Shown here: positions 35,398 to 43,197 of the stretch, piece after piece
How positions within the stretch are numbered: position 1 is the stretch's first letter
Layout: the number at the start of each line of letters is the position of its first letter
Assembly: GCF_003353175.1 (NCBI RefSeq)
Contig: NZ_QHKS01000032.1
Location: forward strand, 1 to 64,000
Length of the DNA: 64,000 bases
From: Paraburkholderia lacunae
Lineage (GTDB): Bacteria > Pseudomonadota > Gammaproteobacteria > Burkholderiales > Burkholderiaceae
Direction: 5' to 3'
The notes under the pieces: model-generated
Databases searched by the model: none
Told to the model about the DNA's origin: nothing
Seen by the model: only the letters and a program-made list of their open reading frames with translations
Position numbers and translations under genes: made by a program

Positions 35398-35412
35398 GCA
35401 CAACGGTGGTGC
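35398..35412. promoter_or_regulatory. NtrC-like binding site 1 upstream of nirB
   Basis: GCAC-AACGGTG-GTGC fits the NtrC core GCAC-N7-GTGC. It is about 100 bp upstream of the -24 element, a normal enhancer distance, and its centre is 21 bp from the next site. Confidence 0.65.
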
Positions 35413-35418
35413 GGCGCA

Positions 35419-35433
35419 GCACCTTCTGCGTGC
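35419..35433. promoter_or_regulatory. NtrC-like binding site 2 upstream of nirB
   Basis: GCAC-CTTCTGC-GTGC fits GCAC-N7-GTGC. The pair with 35,398-35,412 sits two helical turns apart, as expected for cooperative NtrC dimers. Confidence 0.65.
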
Positions 35434-35468
35434 AGTGCATGGCAGAGGTCATCGCCTGCAACGTTCCG

Positions 35469-36803
35469 TCAATTCGCCATGCCGTTGGTGCCGGCGCCAG
35501 CCAGCGCATGCTCGCGTAGCGCCGCTTCGCGTGCCTTGTGTTCACCGCTGAAGCGCACCGCCAGCGCGCACAACGCGGAGAGCGTGACCAGCATGCCGAG
35601 CATCGCCAGCGTCTGCTGGACGCTGCCGACGCCTTTCATCAGGAAGCCGGCGGCCACCGCTCCGACATTGCCACCGGCGCCAATCACACCCGCAACGCCG
35701 CCCAGCGCCTTGCGGTCGATGAACGGCACCAGCGCGTAGGTCGCGCCGCAAGCCATGTGCGTGAACAGACCGAAAACCAGCATGGCGATCACGGCCAATG
35801 CGATGCTGTCCGCGTGCGCGAAGCCCACGAGGCCCAGACCTTCGCCAACGATCAGCGCGAACAGCAAGGTCGCGCGGACGTCCAGGCCTCGACGCGCGGC
35901 CGCCTTGTCCGACAGCCAGCCACCCAGCGCGCGGGCAAACAACGCGAGCAGGCCGAAGCTGCCGGCGGCGATGCCCGCCGCCGGCAGCGACAGGTGGAAA
36001 TGATCGACGTAATAGATCGCGGCGACGTTGTGAATGAAGACCTCGACGCCGAAACACGCTGCGTAGGTGATGAACAGCATCCACACGCGATAGTTCGCGC
36101 AGGCCGCTCGAAAACTCGCCCAACCGCCCTTCTTGCCGCCGTCGATCGCGATTCCGCTCGCCCGCAGTTCCGCAAAGTTTCCTTGCGGGCAATCCTGTGT
36201 GAAGCGCCAGTAAAACACCGCCATGATCGGCATCGCGAGGCCCGGCACCACCAGCGCGAGGCGCCACGCCGAGGCGTGCTCTGCGCCGAGCACCATGATC
36301 GCCGCCAGCAATAGCGGCACGAGCGCCTGCGCAGCGCCTGCCCCGGTATTGCCCCACCCGGCCGTCGCCGCGTTGGCGGTGCCGACCACGTTCGGCGCGA
36401 ACATCATCGAGGTGTGATACTGGCTAATGACGAAGCAGGCGCCGATCGCGCCGATGCACAGGCGGCACAGCAGGAAGCTCTCGTAGCCCGTGGATAGCGC
36501 GGCGCCGAGCACGGGAAATACGCCGGCGAGCATCAGGCCGCAATAGACCTTGCGCGGGCCGTAGCGGTCGCATAGCGGACCAATTATCAGCCGCACGAGG
36601 ATCGTGACGGCGACCGCGGCGATATTGATATTGGCGACCTGGTCGACGGAAAGCCCGAATTCGCTTTTGATCAGCGGCATCAATGGTGCACAGGCGAACC
36701 ACGCAAAGAAGCAGACGAAGAACGCCATCCACGTCAGATGGAAAGCGCGCATCGGTGGCGTGCGCAGGCTGAAGAGGTCGATGCGAGTTGCTTTGTCTGT
36801 CAT
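35469..36803 (-). CDS. narK: NNP-family nitrate/nitrite MFS transporter (NarK/NasA type)
   Basis: A 444-aa, 12-TM major facilitator of the nitrate/nitrite porter family. Both Gly-rich nitrate signatures are present: AGWGNTGAGAAQALVPLL in TM5 and GVAGVIGAGGNVGAVAAGFL in TM11. The MFS motif after TM2 is LIIGPLCDRYGPRKVY. It imports nitrate across the inner membrane for the reductases encoded downstream. The start MTDKATRIDLFSLRTPPMRA has GGAACGACG before it. It has its own NtrC/sigma-54/terminator control region, a near copy of that before nirB, so it is probably a separate but co-regulated transcript. The symbol follows family usage. Confidence 0.9.
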   Translation of the reverse strand: MTDKATRIDLFSLRTPPMRAFHLTWMAFFVCFFAWFACAPLMPLIKSEFGLSVDQVANINIAAVAVTILVRLIIGPLCDRYGPRKVYCGLMLAGVFPVLGAALSTGYESFLLCRLCIGAIGACFVISQYHTSMMFAPNVVGTANAATAGWGNTGAGAAQALVPLLLAAIMVLGAEHASAWRLALVVPGLAMPIMAVFYWRFTQDCPQGNFAELRASGIAIDGGKKGGWASFRAACANYRVWMLFITYAACFGVEVFIHNVAAIYYVDHFHLSLPAAGIAAGSFGLLALFARALGGWLSDKAAARRGLDVRATLLFALIVGEGLGLVGFAHADSIALAVIAMLVFGLFTHMACGATYALVPFIDRKALGGVAGVIGAGGNVGAVAAGFLMKGVGSVQQTLAMLGMLVTLSALCALAVRFSGEHKAREAALREHALAGAGTNGMAN

Positions 36804-36824
36804 CGTCGTTCCAGAAAAAAAAGC

Positions 36825-36864
36825 GTCCCGCGAACCCAATCAGATGACTGGATTCGGGGGACGC
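36825..36864 (-). terminator. Leader terminator upstream of the nitrate porter gene (probable NasT site)
   Basis: Minus-strand GCGTCCC (36,864-36,858) pairs with GGGACGC (36,839-36,833), followed by eight T. The interior can form CCAGTC-ATCT-GATTGG. This textbook intrinsic terminator ends only about 22 bases before the start codon, so it must be bypassed for expression. The flanking sequence GGACAACGGCGTCCCC is shared with the nirB leader. Confidence 0.8.
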
Positions 36865-36946
36865 CGTTGTCCAAAAGCCCGTTGTAAGGGTGCTGCTATT
36901 GATTCGAATGAAGATAGATCGACTTTGATCCTATGCGGGCTCTATA

Positions 36947-36962
36947 TGCATATGCCGTGCCA
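36947..36962 (-). promoter_or_regulatory. Sigma-54 promoter of the nitrate porter gene
   Basis: Minus-strand TGGCACG-GCAT-ATGCA matches the -24/-12 consensus with a single change (TTGCA to ATGCA) and exact spacing. The predicted start of transcription is near 36,935, giving a leader of about 130 nt. Confidence 0.75.
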
Positions 36963-37059
36963 CATGCGGAAATTCAGTGTTCGGCGTTCCAGGAAGCTGT
37001 AAAAAGGGATGGCACGCGACGCATCCTGTCGGCGGCACGACATATTTCGATGTGACAAA

Positions 37060-37074
37060 GCACAGCGATGGTGC
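37060..37074. promoter_or_regulatory. NtrC-like binding site 1 upstream of the nitrate porter gene
   Basis: GCAC-AGCGATG-GTGC fits GCAC-N7-GTGC and lies about 100 bp upstream of the -24 element. The wider sequence resembles the nirB enhancer region. Confidence 0.65.
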
Positions 37075-37080
37075 AGCACA

Positions 37081-37095
37081 GCACTGTTCCCGTGC
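37081..37095. promoter_or_regulatory. NtrC-like binding site 2 upstream of the nitrate porter gene
   Basis: GCAC-TGTTCCC-GTGC fits GCAC-N7-GTGC and is centred 21 bp from the first site, the same spacing as the pair upstream of nirB. Confidence 0.65.
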
Positions 37096-37252
37096 GATGG
37101 GAAAGGTTGTGGCGCGCGGTCTCGGTCTCGCTAGGGCAGATCGAAAAACAAGAGACGACGTGCGGCCGCCACCCTTTCTCCATCCCGGTGTATCGGCTTC
37201 GTGTTGAGTTGCTTACGTCGGTCGTGGCGCGCCTCAAAAAAATTTTGCATTT

Positions 37253-37268
37253 ATCTGCATTGTCAGAT
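37253..37268. promoter_or_regulatory. MarR-type operator 1 (upstream of first marR gene)
   Basis: ATCTGCATTGTCAGAT carries inverted ATCTG/CAGAT half-sites and precedes the first MarR start by 30 bp. It matches three other copies in this locus (37,758; 39,454; 39,977). Confidence 0.6.
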
Positions 37269-37298
37269 ATATTCTCAGTCAGACAATGGAGGCTGCCG

Positions 37299-37736
37299 AT
37301 GAGCGACTGCATCAAGGAAGACTTCAAGCAGACCCAGAGCCTTGGCTTTGCGCTCAGTAAAGCGCGCAATCGGGTGATCACGGAAATGGATGCAGCGCTT
37401 GAAGAAGCCGGCATCACCAGCCAGCAACTGGGCATTCTGCTTGGGCTTGCCGACGACAGTGCGAAGTCGCCGGTCGCGCTGGCGAGGCTGCTCAGTGTCG
37501 ATCCCGCGCTCATGACACGCATGCTCGACAAGCTGGAAAAGCGGGGTTTGCTGCAACGCTCCCGAAGCTGCGAAGACCGGCGCGTGGTCGACCTCGCGCT
37601 GACCGACGGCGGGCGGGAGACCGCCTTCCGTGGCGCGCATATCGTCGCTGCCGTGTTGAACAGGCGGCTCGCGAGCTTTACGAAGTTGGAGTTCGAGGCC
37701 TTGCGCCGTCTCCTCGGCAAATTGCTCGGAGAATGA
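37299..37736 (+). CDS. MarR-family transcriptional regulator (first of two paralogues)
   Basis: A 145-aa winged-helix repressor. The start MSDCIKEDFKQTQSLGFALS has GGAGG six bases upstream. The DNA-binding core includes ITSQQLGILLGLADDSAKSP, VALARLLSVDPALMTRMLDK and LLQRSRSCEDRRVVDLALTD. It is closely similar to the second MarR protein at 39,501, so the pair arose by local duplication. It is flanked by operators on both sides (37,253 and 37,758) and precedes the efflux pump gene. It is most likely a ligand-released repressor of itself and of the pump. Confidence 0.88.
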   Translation: MSDCIKEDFKQTQSLGFALSKARNRVITEMDAALEEAGITSQQLGILLGLADDSAKSPVALARLLSVDPALMTRMLDKLEKRGLLQRSRSCEDRRVVDLALTDGGRETAFRGAHIVAAVLNRRLASFTKLEFEALRRLLGKLLGE

Positions 37737-37757
37737 CCGGCTTTTTTTTACCCATAT

Positions 37758-37773
37758 ATCTGACATATCAGAT
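37758..37773. promoter_or_regulatory. MarR-type operator 2 (upstream of the EmrB-like pump gene)
   Basis: ATCTGA-CATA-TCAGAT has perfect 6-bp inverted arms, 64 bp before the pump start. It follows CTTTTTTTTACCCATAT, a string repeated almost exactly before the operator at 39,977. Confidence 0.75.
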
Positions 37774-37836
37774 AAATGCCGCTGACCCTGACCGACAGGC
37801 GGCGGATTTCAGACCCACTTACAGGAAGGACGCAAC

Positions 37837-39399
37837 ATGAACCCGTCGACGCCTGCAGGCTCCCCAGCGCCACTGAGCGGGGCCAGATTCGCACTTGGCA
37901 CGCTTGCCGTGGCGCTGGCCACCTTCATGAACGTGCTGGACTCGTCGATCGCCAACGTCGCGATTCCGACGATCTCGGGCAACCTCGGCGTATCCGTCGA
38001 CGAAGGGACGTGGGTCATCACACTGTTCGCCGCCGCCAACGCCGTATCGATTCCGCTGACTGGCTGGCTGACCCAGCGCGTCGGACAGGTGAAGCTTTTC
38101 GTCTGGGCGATCCTGCTGTTCGTGCTGTCGTCGTGGCTCTGCGGTATGGCCCCCAACCTGCCGGTGCTGCTGGCCGCCCGGATATTGCAAGGCGCCGTGG
38201 CGGGCCCGCTCGTGCCGCTTTCGCAGGCGCTGCTGCTTGGCTCGTTCCCGAAGCAGAAGAGTTCGAGCGCGCTGGCGCTGTGGGCGATGACCGCGACGGT
38301 CGGGCCGATCGCCGGTCCGGCGCTGGGCGGCTGGATCACCGACAGCTACAGTTGGTCGTGGATCTTCTACATCAACATTCCGGTGGGTCTGTTCGCCGCC
38401 GGCGTGACGTGGGTGGTCTACCGGGACCGCGAAACGCCGGCGTTCAAGCTACCACTCGACAAGGTGGGCCTCTTCTCGCTGATCGCATGGGTCGCGTCGC
38501 TGCAGATCATGCTCGACAAGGGCAAGGACCTCGATTGGTTCAATTCCCCGGTGATCTTGGCGCTCGGCGTGGTCGCGGCGATCAGCTTCGCGTTCTTCCT
38601 GATCTGGGAGCTCACCGAAGCGAAGCCTATCGTTGACCTGCGGCTCTTTACCCAGCGCAATTTCCTCGGCGGCACGATCGCGATTTCGGTCGCGTATGCG
38701 GTGTTCTTCGGGAATCTGGTGATCCTGCCGCAGTGGATTCAGGGCTTTCTCGGCTACCGCTCGGTCGATGCGGGGCTCGTGACGGCGCCGCTCGGCATCT
38801 TCTCGGTGATCCTCGCGCCGGTGCTGGGCAAGATCATGCCGCGCTCGGATTCACGGATACTGGCGACGCTCGCCTTCCTCGGCTTTGCCGGCGTGTTCTT
38901 CATGCGCTCGCATTACACGACAGGCGTCGACCCCTTCACGCTGGTGCTGCCGACGCTGCTTCAGGGCATTCCCACCGCCCTCTTCTTCACGCCGCTCACC
39001 GCGATCATCCTGTCGGGGCTGCCCCCCGAAAAGATTCCGGCCGCGGCCGGGCTGTCGAACTTCGCGCGGATCTTCGCCGGCGCGGCCGGGACGTCGCTGA
39101 TGAGCACCGGCTGGAACGACCGGACGATCCTGCATCACGCGCGGCTCGTCGAGCAGGCGAACGTGAACAACCCGACTTTCGTCGACGCCGTCGCGAGCCT
39201 GCAGACGGCGCTCAACGCCAGTCCGTCCAAGGCTCTGGCGTTCTTCGAGACGTCGCTGAACACGCAGGCCACGATGCTGGGGCTGAACGACATCTTCTGG
39301 CTATCGGCGGTGATCTTTATCGTGATCATTCCGCTGATCTGGCTGACCAAGCCGGGGAAAGGCGCAGGGGCCGGTGCCGCGGGTGCCGGCGGTCATTGA
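37837..39399 (+). CDS. emrB: DHA2-family (EmrB/QacA) drug:proton antiporter
   Basis: A 520-aa inner-membrane MFS exporter with about 14 TM segments. N-terminal VALATFMNVLDSSIANVAIP (motif D1), GGWITDSYSWSWIFYINIPV (antiporter motif C region) and LRLFTQRNFLGGTIAISVAY are typical of EmrB. AAGGA precedes the ATG. It works with the membrane fusion protein (41,537) and outer-membrane lipoprotein (39,994) to expel hydrophobic compounds across both membranes. A MarR gene interrupts the pump operon at 39,501. Substrate is unknown; the EmrB name reflects family, not proven orthology. Confidence 0.88.
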   Translation: MNPSTPAGSPAPLSGARFALGTLAVALATFMNVLDSSIANVAIPTISGNLGVSVDEGTWVITLFAAANAVSIPLTGWLTQRVGQVKLFVWAILLFVLSSWLCGMAPNLPVLLAARILQGAVAGPLVPLSQALLLGSFPKQKSSSALALWAMTATVGPIAGPALGGWITDSYSWSWIFYINIPVGLFAAGVTWVVYRDRETPAFKLPLDKVGLFSLIAWVASLQIMLDKGKDLDWFNSPVILALGVVAAISFAFFLIWELTEAKPIVDLRLFTQRNFLGGTIAISVAYAVFFGNLVILPQWIQGFLGYRSVDAGLVTAPLGIFSVILAPVLGKIMPRSDSRILATLAFLGFAGVFFMRSHYTTGVDPFTLVLPTLLQGIPTALFFTPLTAIILSGLPPEKIPAAAGLSNFARIFAGAAGTSLMSTGWNDRTILHHARLVEQANVNNPTFVDAVASLQTALNASPSKALAFFETSLNTQATMLGLNDIFWLSAVIFIVIIPLIWLTKPGKGAGAGAAGAGGH

Positions 39400-39445
39400 C
39401 CGGCGCGAATGCAGCGAGCGCGATCGAGCGGGCCAGAGATTCCTC

Positions 39446-39474
39446 TTGACAGTATCTGACATGTCAATTATTGT
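39446..39474 (+). promoter_or_regulatory. Promoter of the second marR gene with overlapping operator 3
   Basis: TTGACA (39,446-39,451) and TATTGT (39,469-39,474) are separated by 17 bp and form a sigma-70-type promoter. Operator 3, ATCTGACATGTCAAT (39,454-39,468) with a perfect TGACATGTCA core, fills the spacer exactly, so a bound repressor would block RNA polymerase. Confidence 0.7.
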
Positions 39475-39500
39475 AAATATCGACACATCGAGGACCCGTC

Positions 39501-39938
39501 ATGGACCACTACACAACCAAAAATTTCTCGCTCACGCAAAGCGTCGGTTTCTCGCTGACCAAGGCACGCAACCTGATCGCCGCGGAAATGGATGCGGCGC
39601 TCAAGGACCTCGACATCACCAGCCAGCAGATGGGGATCCTGCTTTCAATGCAGCGCGGCACGGCGTCCACGCCGTTCGAACTGTCGAAGCTGCTCGGGAT
39701 CGACACGGGCCTGATGACGCGCATGCTGGACAAGCTGGAAACCAGGGGTTTGCTGGAACGCTCGCGCAGCGGCGACGATCGTCGCGTGGTCAATCTGACG
39801 CTGACGGAAAAGGGCGAAGAAATTGCGGCCCAGATTCCGAAAATCGCGCCACAAGTGTTGAACGCCCGGTTGAAGAATTTCACCAAAGCAGAGTTCGAGG
39901 AATTGCGCCGCCTGCTTTACAAGTTCATTGGCGATTGA
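39501..39938 (+). CDS. MarR-family transcriptional regulator (second paralogue)
   Basis: A 145-aa MarR protein, paralogous to the one at 37,299 along its whole length (SVGFSLTKARNLIAAEMDAA, LDITSQQMGILLSMQRGTAS, LLGIDTGLMTRMLDKLETRG, RSRSGDDRRVVNLTLTEKGE). It begins 101 bp after the pump gene and has its own promoter/operator. GAGG lies seven bases upstream of the ATG. An intrinsic terminator follows its stop. It probably represses the downstream outer-membrane component and fusion protein genes through the operator at 39,977. Heterodimers or cross-regulation with the first MarR are possible. Confidence 0.88.
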   Translation: MDHYTTKNFSLTQSVGFSLTKARNLIAAEMDAALKDLDITSQQMGILLSMQRGTASTPFELSKLLGIDTGLMTRMLDKLETRGLLERSRSGDDRRVVNLTLTEKGEEIAAQIPKIAPQVLNARLKNFTKAEFEELRRLLYKFIGD

Positions 39939-39945
39939 GCCGCGT

Positions 39946-39968
39946 GGGGCAAAGTGCCCCCTTTTTTT
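39946..39968 (+). terminator. Intrinsic terminator after the second marR gene
   Basis: GGGGC-AAAGT-GCCCC followed by CTTTTTTT, eight bases after the stop codon. It separates the marR transcript from the downstream outer-membrane factor gene. Confidence 0.8.
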
Positions 39969-39976
39969 ACCCATTA

Positions 39977-39991
39977 ATCTGACAGGTCAGA
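39977..39991. promoter_or_regulatory. MarR-type operator 4 (overlaps the ribosome-binding site of the outer-membrane factor gene)
   Basis: ATCTGACAGGTCAGA lies directly before the start codon at 39,994. AGG inside the operator is the only visible Shine-Dalgarno sequence, so the operator lies within the translation initiation region. Confidence 0.65.
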
Positions 39992-39993
39992 AA

Positions 39994-41502
39994 ATGAAAA
40001 CGCAGATTTCTACATCAGCCGTCGGCACCCGGGCGTTGAAACTGGGTCTGTCGGCAATCTTCGCAGCCGTACTTTCCGCCTGCGCCAACTACGCCGGCAT
40101 TCACAGCGACAAGCAGATGGCCGAACCACAGCACTTCGAGACCACACAGAGCCTGCCGGCCGAAAGCGGTCACTGGCCGGCCGCCGACTGGGCCGAGCAG
40201 TTCGGCGACGCTCAGCTGAAGGCGCTGCTCGCCGAAGCCCTCACGGGCAGCCCGACACTCGAGCAGGCCCGTGCCCGGGTCGCCCAGGCGCAAGCGTTCA
40301 GCGAAACCGCGAAGGCGAGCACGCTGCCGCGCGTCGACGCGAGCTACTCGCTCACGCGCCAGCAGTACAGCGGCACCGCACTCGTGCCACCGCCCTTCGC
40401 CAGCTCATGGCAGACCGAGAACAAGGGGCTGTTGAACGCCTCCTACGATCTCGACCTGTGGGGCAAGAACCGTGAAGCACTGAAGGCGGCCGTGTCGCAG
40501 GTGCAAGCGAGCCAGGCAGACGCGCAAGCCGTCAAGCTCACGCTGAACACCGCCATCGCCCGCACTTACAACCAGTTTGCCCGCCTGTATGCGCTGCGCG
40601 ACATCGCCCAGCAGGAGGTCGCGCGCCGCGAACAGATCGAGCGCATCACCGCGGGCCGTATTGCGGCCGGTCTCGATACCGAAGTGGAGCGCAAGACCGC
40701 GCAGGCGAATCTCGCCACGAGCCGTGCCAGTCTCACGGCGCTCGACGGCCGCATTCTGACCACCCGTTACCAGCTCGCCGCGTTGCTCGGCGCGGGCCCG
40801 GACCGCGGTTTGTCGATCGCGCGTCCGGCGCTCGGCGTGGGCGATGAAGTGCGTTTGCCGGACAACCTGCCGGCTGATCTCGTAAGCCGCCGGCCGGACA
40901 TCGTGGCCGCCCGCTGGCGCGTGGATTCGCTCACGCACGAGGTGAAGGAAGCCAAGGCCGAGTTCTACCCGGACATCAACCTGAGCGCGGCCATCGGCCT
41001 CGACGCCTTCGGCTTCGGCCGCTTCCTCAGCGCCGCGAGCCGCACGGGTTCGGCAGGCGCCGCGATCCATCTGCCGATCTTCGATGGCGGCGCATTGCGC
41101 GCACAACTGAAGGGCCGTTACGCCGAATTCGACTATGCCGTGGCCGGCTACAACCAGACGCTGATCACCGCGCTGACCGACGTTGCCACGCAACTCGCGC
41201 AGATCCGTTCGAGCGACGCGCAACTCGTCGACGCACAGGCTGCGCAGCAGGCCGCGCAGAGCGCCGACCAGCTGGCGATCGCGCAATACGAGGCGGGCCT
41301 GACCAACCAGCTGACCGTACTCAATGCCGACATGAACGCACTGAATGCCGAGCAGGCCGTCGCCGATCTGAAGATGAACCGCCGCGACCAGCAGATCGCG
41401 CTCGCTTCGGCACTCGGCGGCGGCTATGTCGATACCTCGAAAGATGAAACCCGTCGCGCGGACGCTTCCGCGCAAGCCAACCCCGTCGTCGCCGCGCGTT
41501 GA
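39994..41502 (+). CDS. NodT-family RND/EmrAB-type efflux outer-membrane lipoprotein
   Basis: A 502-aa TolC-like outer-membrane factor. The start MKTQISTSAVGTRALKLGLS leads to a lipoprotein signal with lipobox LSAC (Cys30). The family is identified by two outer-membrane efflux repeats, with WAEQFGDAQLKALLAEALTG, ATYDLDLWGKN-like SYDLDLWGKNREALK, and LPADLVSRRPDIVAARWRVD. It forms the trimeric channel completing the tripartite pump with EmrB- and EmrA-like proteins. The fusion protein gene follows after 34 bp. Confidence 0.9.
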   Translation: MKTQISTSAVGTRALKLGLSAIFAAVLSACANYAGIHSDKQMAEPQHFETTQSLPAESGHWPAADWAEQFGDAQLKALLAEALTGSPTLEQARARVAQAQAFSETAKASTLPRVDASYSLTRQQYSGTALVPPPFASSWQTENKGLLNASYDLDLWGKNREALKAAVSQVQASQADAQAVKLTLNTAIARTYNQFARLYALRDIAQQEVARREQIERITAGRIAAGLDTEVERKTAQANLATSRASLTALDGRILTTRYQLAALLGAGPDRGLSIARPALGVGDEVRLPDNLPADLVSRRPDIVAARWRVDSLTHEVKEAKAEFYPDINLSAAIGLDAFGFGRFLSAASRTGSAGAAIHLPIFDGGALRAQLKGRYAEFDYAVAGYNQTLITALTDVATQLAQIRSSDAQLVDAQAAQQAAQSADQLAIAQYEAGLTNQLTVLNADMNALNAEQAVADLKMNRRDQQIALASALGGGYVDTSKDETRRADASAQANPVVAAR

Positions 41503-41536
41503 TACGGCACGTTCGTCACCCGTCAGGAGATCTGAA

Positions 41537-42847
41537 ATGAGCGATACCAACACGTCCGACCGCACGACGGCGGACACTGAAGCCGTCATCGACAACACCC
41601 GAGACGCGTCCGCCGCCACTGCAACCGCCGCGGACCCAGCGCCGCAAGCCACCCCGCCGGCCAGGCGCAAGCTGCTGCTCGCGCTCCTCGGCGTCGCCGT
41701 CGTGGCGGCGGGTGCAGCCTACAGCGCGTACTACATCACGTACGCCCGTTATCACCAGTCGACCGACGACGCGTATGTCAGCGGCAATCTGGTGCAACTG
41801 ACGCCGCAGGTGACGGGGACCGTGGTGGCCGTCAATGCGGACGACACGCAGATCGTCCGGCAAGGCGACCCGGTCGTCACGCTCGACGGCGCCGATGCGA
41901 AAGTTGCGCTGACGAACGCCGAAGCGACGCTCGGCCAGACCGTGCGGCAGGTCAGCAGCCTTTATGTGAACAACGATTTCTATGCGGCCACGGTGGCGCA
42001 GCGCGCGGCGGATCTTGCTCGCACCAACGACGATCTGCGCCGGCGTGAGGCCGTGGCAGGCACGGGTGCGGTTTCCGCAGAAGACATTGCTCACGCGCGC
42101 GATGCGGTGAACGCCGCCCAGGCCGCGCTCGATGCCGCCCGCCAGCAGGCCGAAGCCAATCGCGCACTGACCGACCGCACGACGATCGAACAGCATCCGA
42201 ATGTGCAGGCCGCGGCCTCGAAGGTTCGTGACGCCTATCTGAACTACGCGCGCAACACGTTGCCGGCACCCGTCACCGGTTATGTCGCGCGCCGCTCGGT
42301 GCAGGTCGGTCAGCGCGTCGCGCCGGGCGCGCCGCTGATGGCGATCGTGCCGCTCGACGGTGTGTGGGTCGATGCGAACTTCAAGGAAGGGCAGCTCCGG
42401 CATATGCGCATCGGTCAGCCGGTCGAACTGACGGCCGACGTATATGGCGGGAGCGTCAAATACCACGGCCGGGTGGTGGGCTTCTCCGCGGGCACGGGCA
42501 GCGCTTTCGCGGTACTGCCGGCGCAGAACGCCACGGGCAACTGGATCAAGATCGTCCAGCGCCTGCCGGTGCGTATCCAGCTCGATCAGCATGAACTCGA
42601 GGCGCATCCGTTGCGTATCGGCCTGTCGATGCAGGCCGATGCCGACACGCGCGACGATTCCGGCACGCAACTCGGCGCGGCCACCACGACGGCGTATCGC
42701 ACGGATGTCTTTGCGCAATATGGCGCGCAGGCCGACGCCGAGATCGCAAAGATCATTGCCGGGAACGAGGTGGGCTCGCCCGTGAGCGATGCGAAACCGT
42801 CAACCAGGAACGTTGCGACGCGCGTTCAGGCGCGCAACGCGGGCTGA
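41537..42847 (+). CDS. emrA: HlyD/EmrA-family membrane fusion protein
   Basis: A 436-aa periplasmic adaptor. AGGAG precedes the start MSDTNTSDRTTADTEAVIDN. It has a cytoplasmic Thr/Ala-rich tail of about 50 residues and one TM helix at about 57-77 (LLLALLGVAVVAAGAAYSAY). The biotinyl-lipoyl-like domain (YHQSTDDAYVSGNLVQLTPQ, QVTGTVVAVNADDTQIVRQG), an alpha-helical hairpin (about 115-240) and beta-barrel (VWVDANFKEGQLRHMRIGQP) follow. It links the inner-membrane pump to the outer-membrane channel. No MarR operator lies between it and the preceding gene, so the two are one transcript. Confidence 0.9.
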   Translation: MSDTNTSDRTTADTEAVIDNTRDASAATATAADPAPQATPPARRKLLLALLGVAVVAAGAAYSAYYITYARYHQSTDDAYVSGNLVQLTPQVTGTVVAVNADDTQIVRQGDPVVTLDGADAKVALTNAEATLGQTVRQVSSLYVNNDFYAATVAQRAADLARTNDDLRRREAVAGTGAVSAEDIAHARDAVNAAQAALDAARQQAEANRALTDRTTIEQHPNVQAAASKVRDAYLNYARNTLPAPVTGYVARRSVQVGQRVAPGAPLMAIVPLDGVWVDANFKEGQLRHMRIGQPVELTADVYGGSVKYHGRVVGFSAGTGSAFAVLPAQNATGNWIKIVQRLPVRIQLDQHELEAHPLRIGLSMQADADTRDDSGTQLGAATTTAYRTDVFAQYGAQADAEIAKIIAGNEVGSPVSDAKPSTRNVATRVQARNAG

Positions 42848-43058
42848 CGGGAGATCGGATCGGTATCTCTCGCGACCAGTATGACGAATCCCACGCTTCG
42901 CACCCTGCGCCGGCTAGTTCACGAGACTCCGCCGCAGGGTGTCGTCAAGAACGTCGCCGACGCCCCGATCCAGGCGCAAGCATTCGCGCCCCGGATGATC
43001 GGTGTTTACCCGCCAAACGCACTCTCGCACTTGCCATACTCCCCGGTGCGACACAAAA

Positions 43059-43072
43059 TGTAAGCGCTAACA
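43059..43072. promoter_or_regulatory. LacI-type operator 1
   Basis: TGTAAGCGCTAACA, with the central AGCGCT typical of LacI/GalR operators. An identical 14-mer is at 43,136-43,149, 77 bp away. Confidence 0.7.
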
Positions 43073-43135
43073 CGAAGCCGCTTACGTATAACTAAACAGA
43101 AAACTGCACGCCAGTGCCTTGGCATCGATTAAAAA

Positions 43136-43149
43136 TGTAAGCGCTAACA
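43136..43149. promoter_or_regulatory. LacI-type operator 2
   Basis: TGTAAGCGCTAACA, identical to the copy at 43,059-43,072 and about 50 bp before the transporter start. The adjacent LacI-family gene at 45,695 is the obvious candidate to bind both. The rest of the 350-bp interval 42,848-43,197 holds no recognisable gene. Confidence 0.7.
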
Positions 43150-43197
43150 TCAATCCCGCCGCACCTCAACGCAAAACATGAAACGGAGACAACGATC

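Noticed and set aside
32440..35739. 1,099-aa open frame on the plus strand
   Set aside because: It is antisense to nirD and nirB across their full length and crosses their promoter region. No recognisable domain.
37717..37751. Intrinsic terminator after the first marR gene
   Set aside because: There is a T-run (CTTTTTTTTA) but no convincing GC hairpin before it, unlike after the second marR gene.
40405..42718. 421-aa and 400-aa minus-strand frames over the efflux channel and fusion protein genes
   Set aside because: Both are shadows of strongly supported genes on the plus strand.
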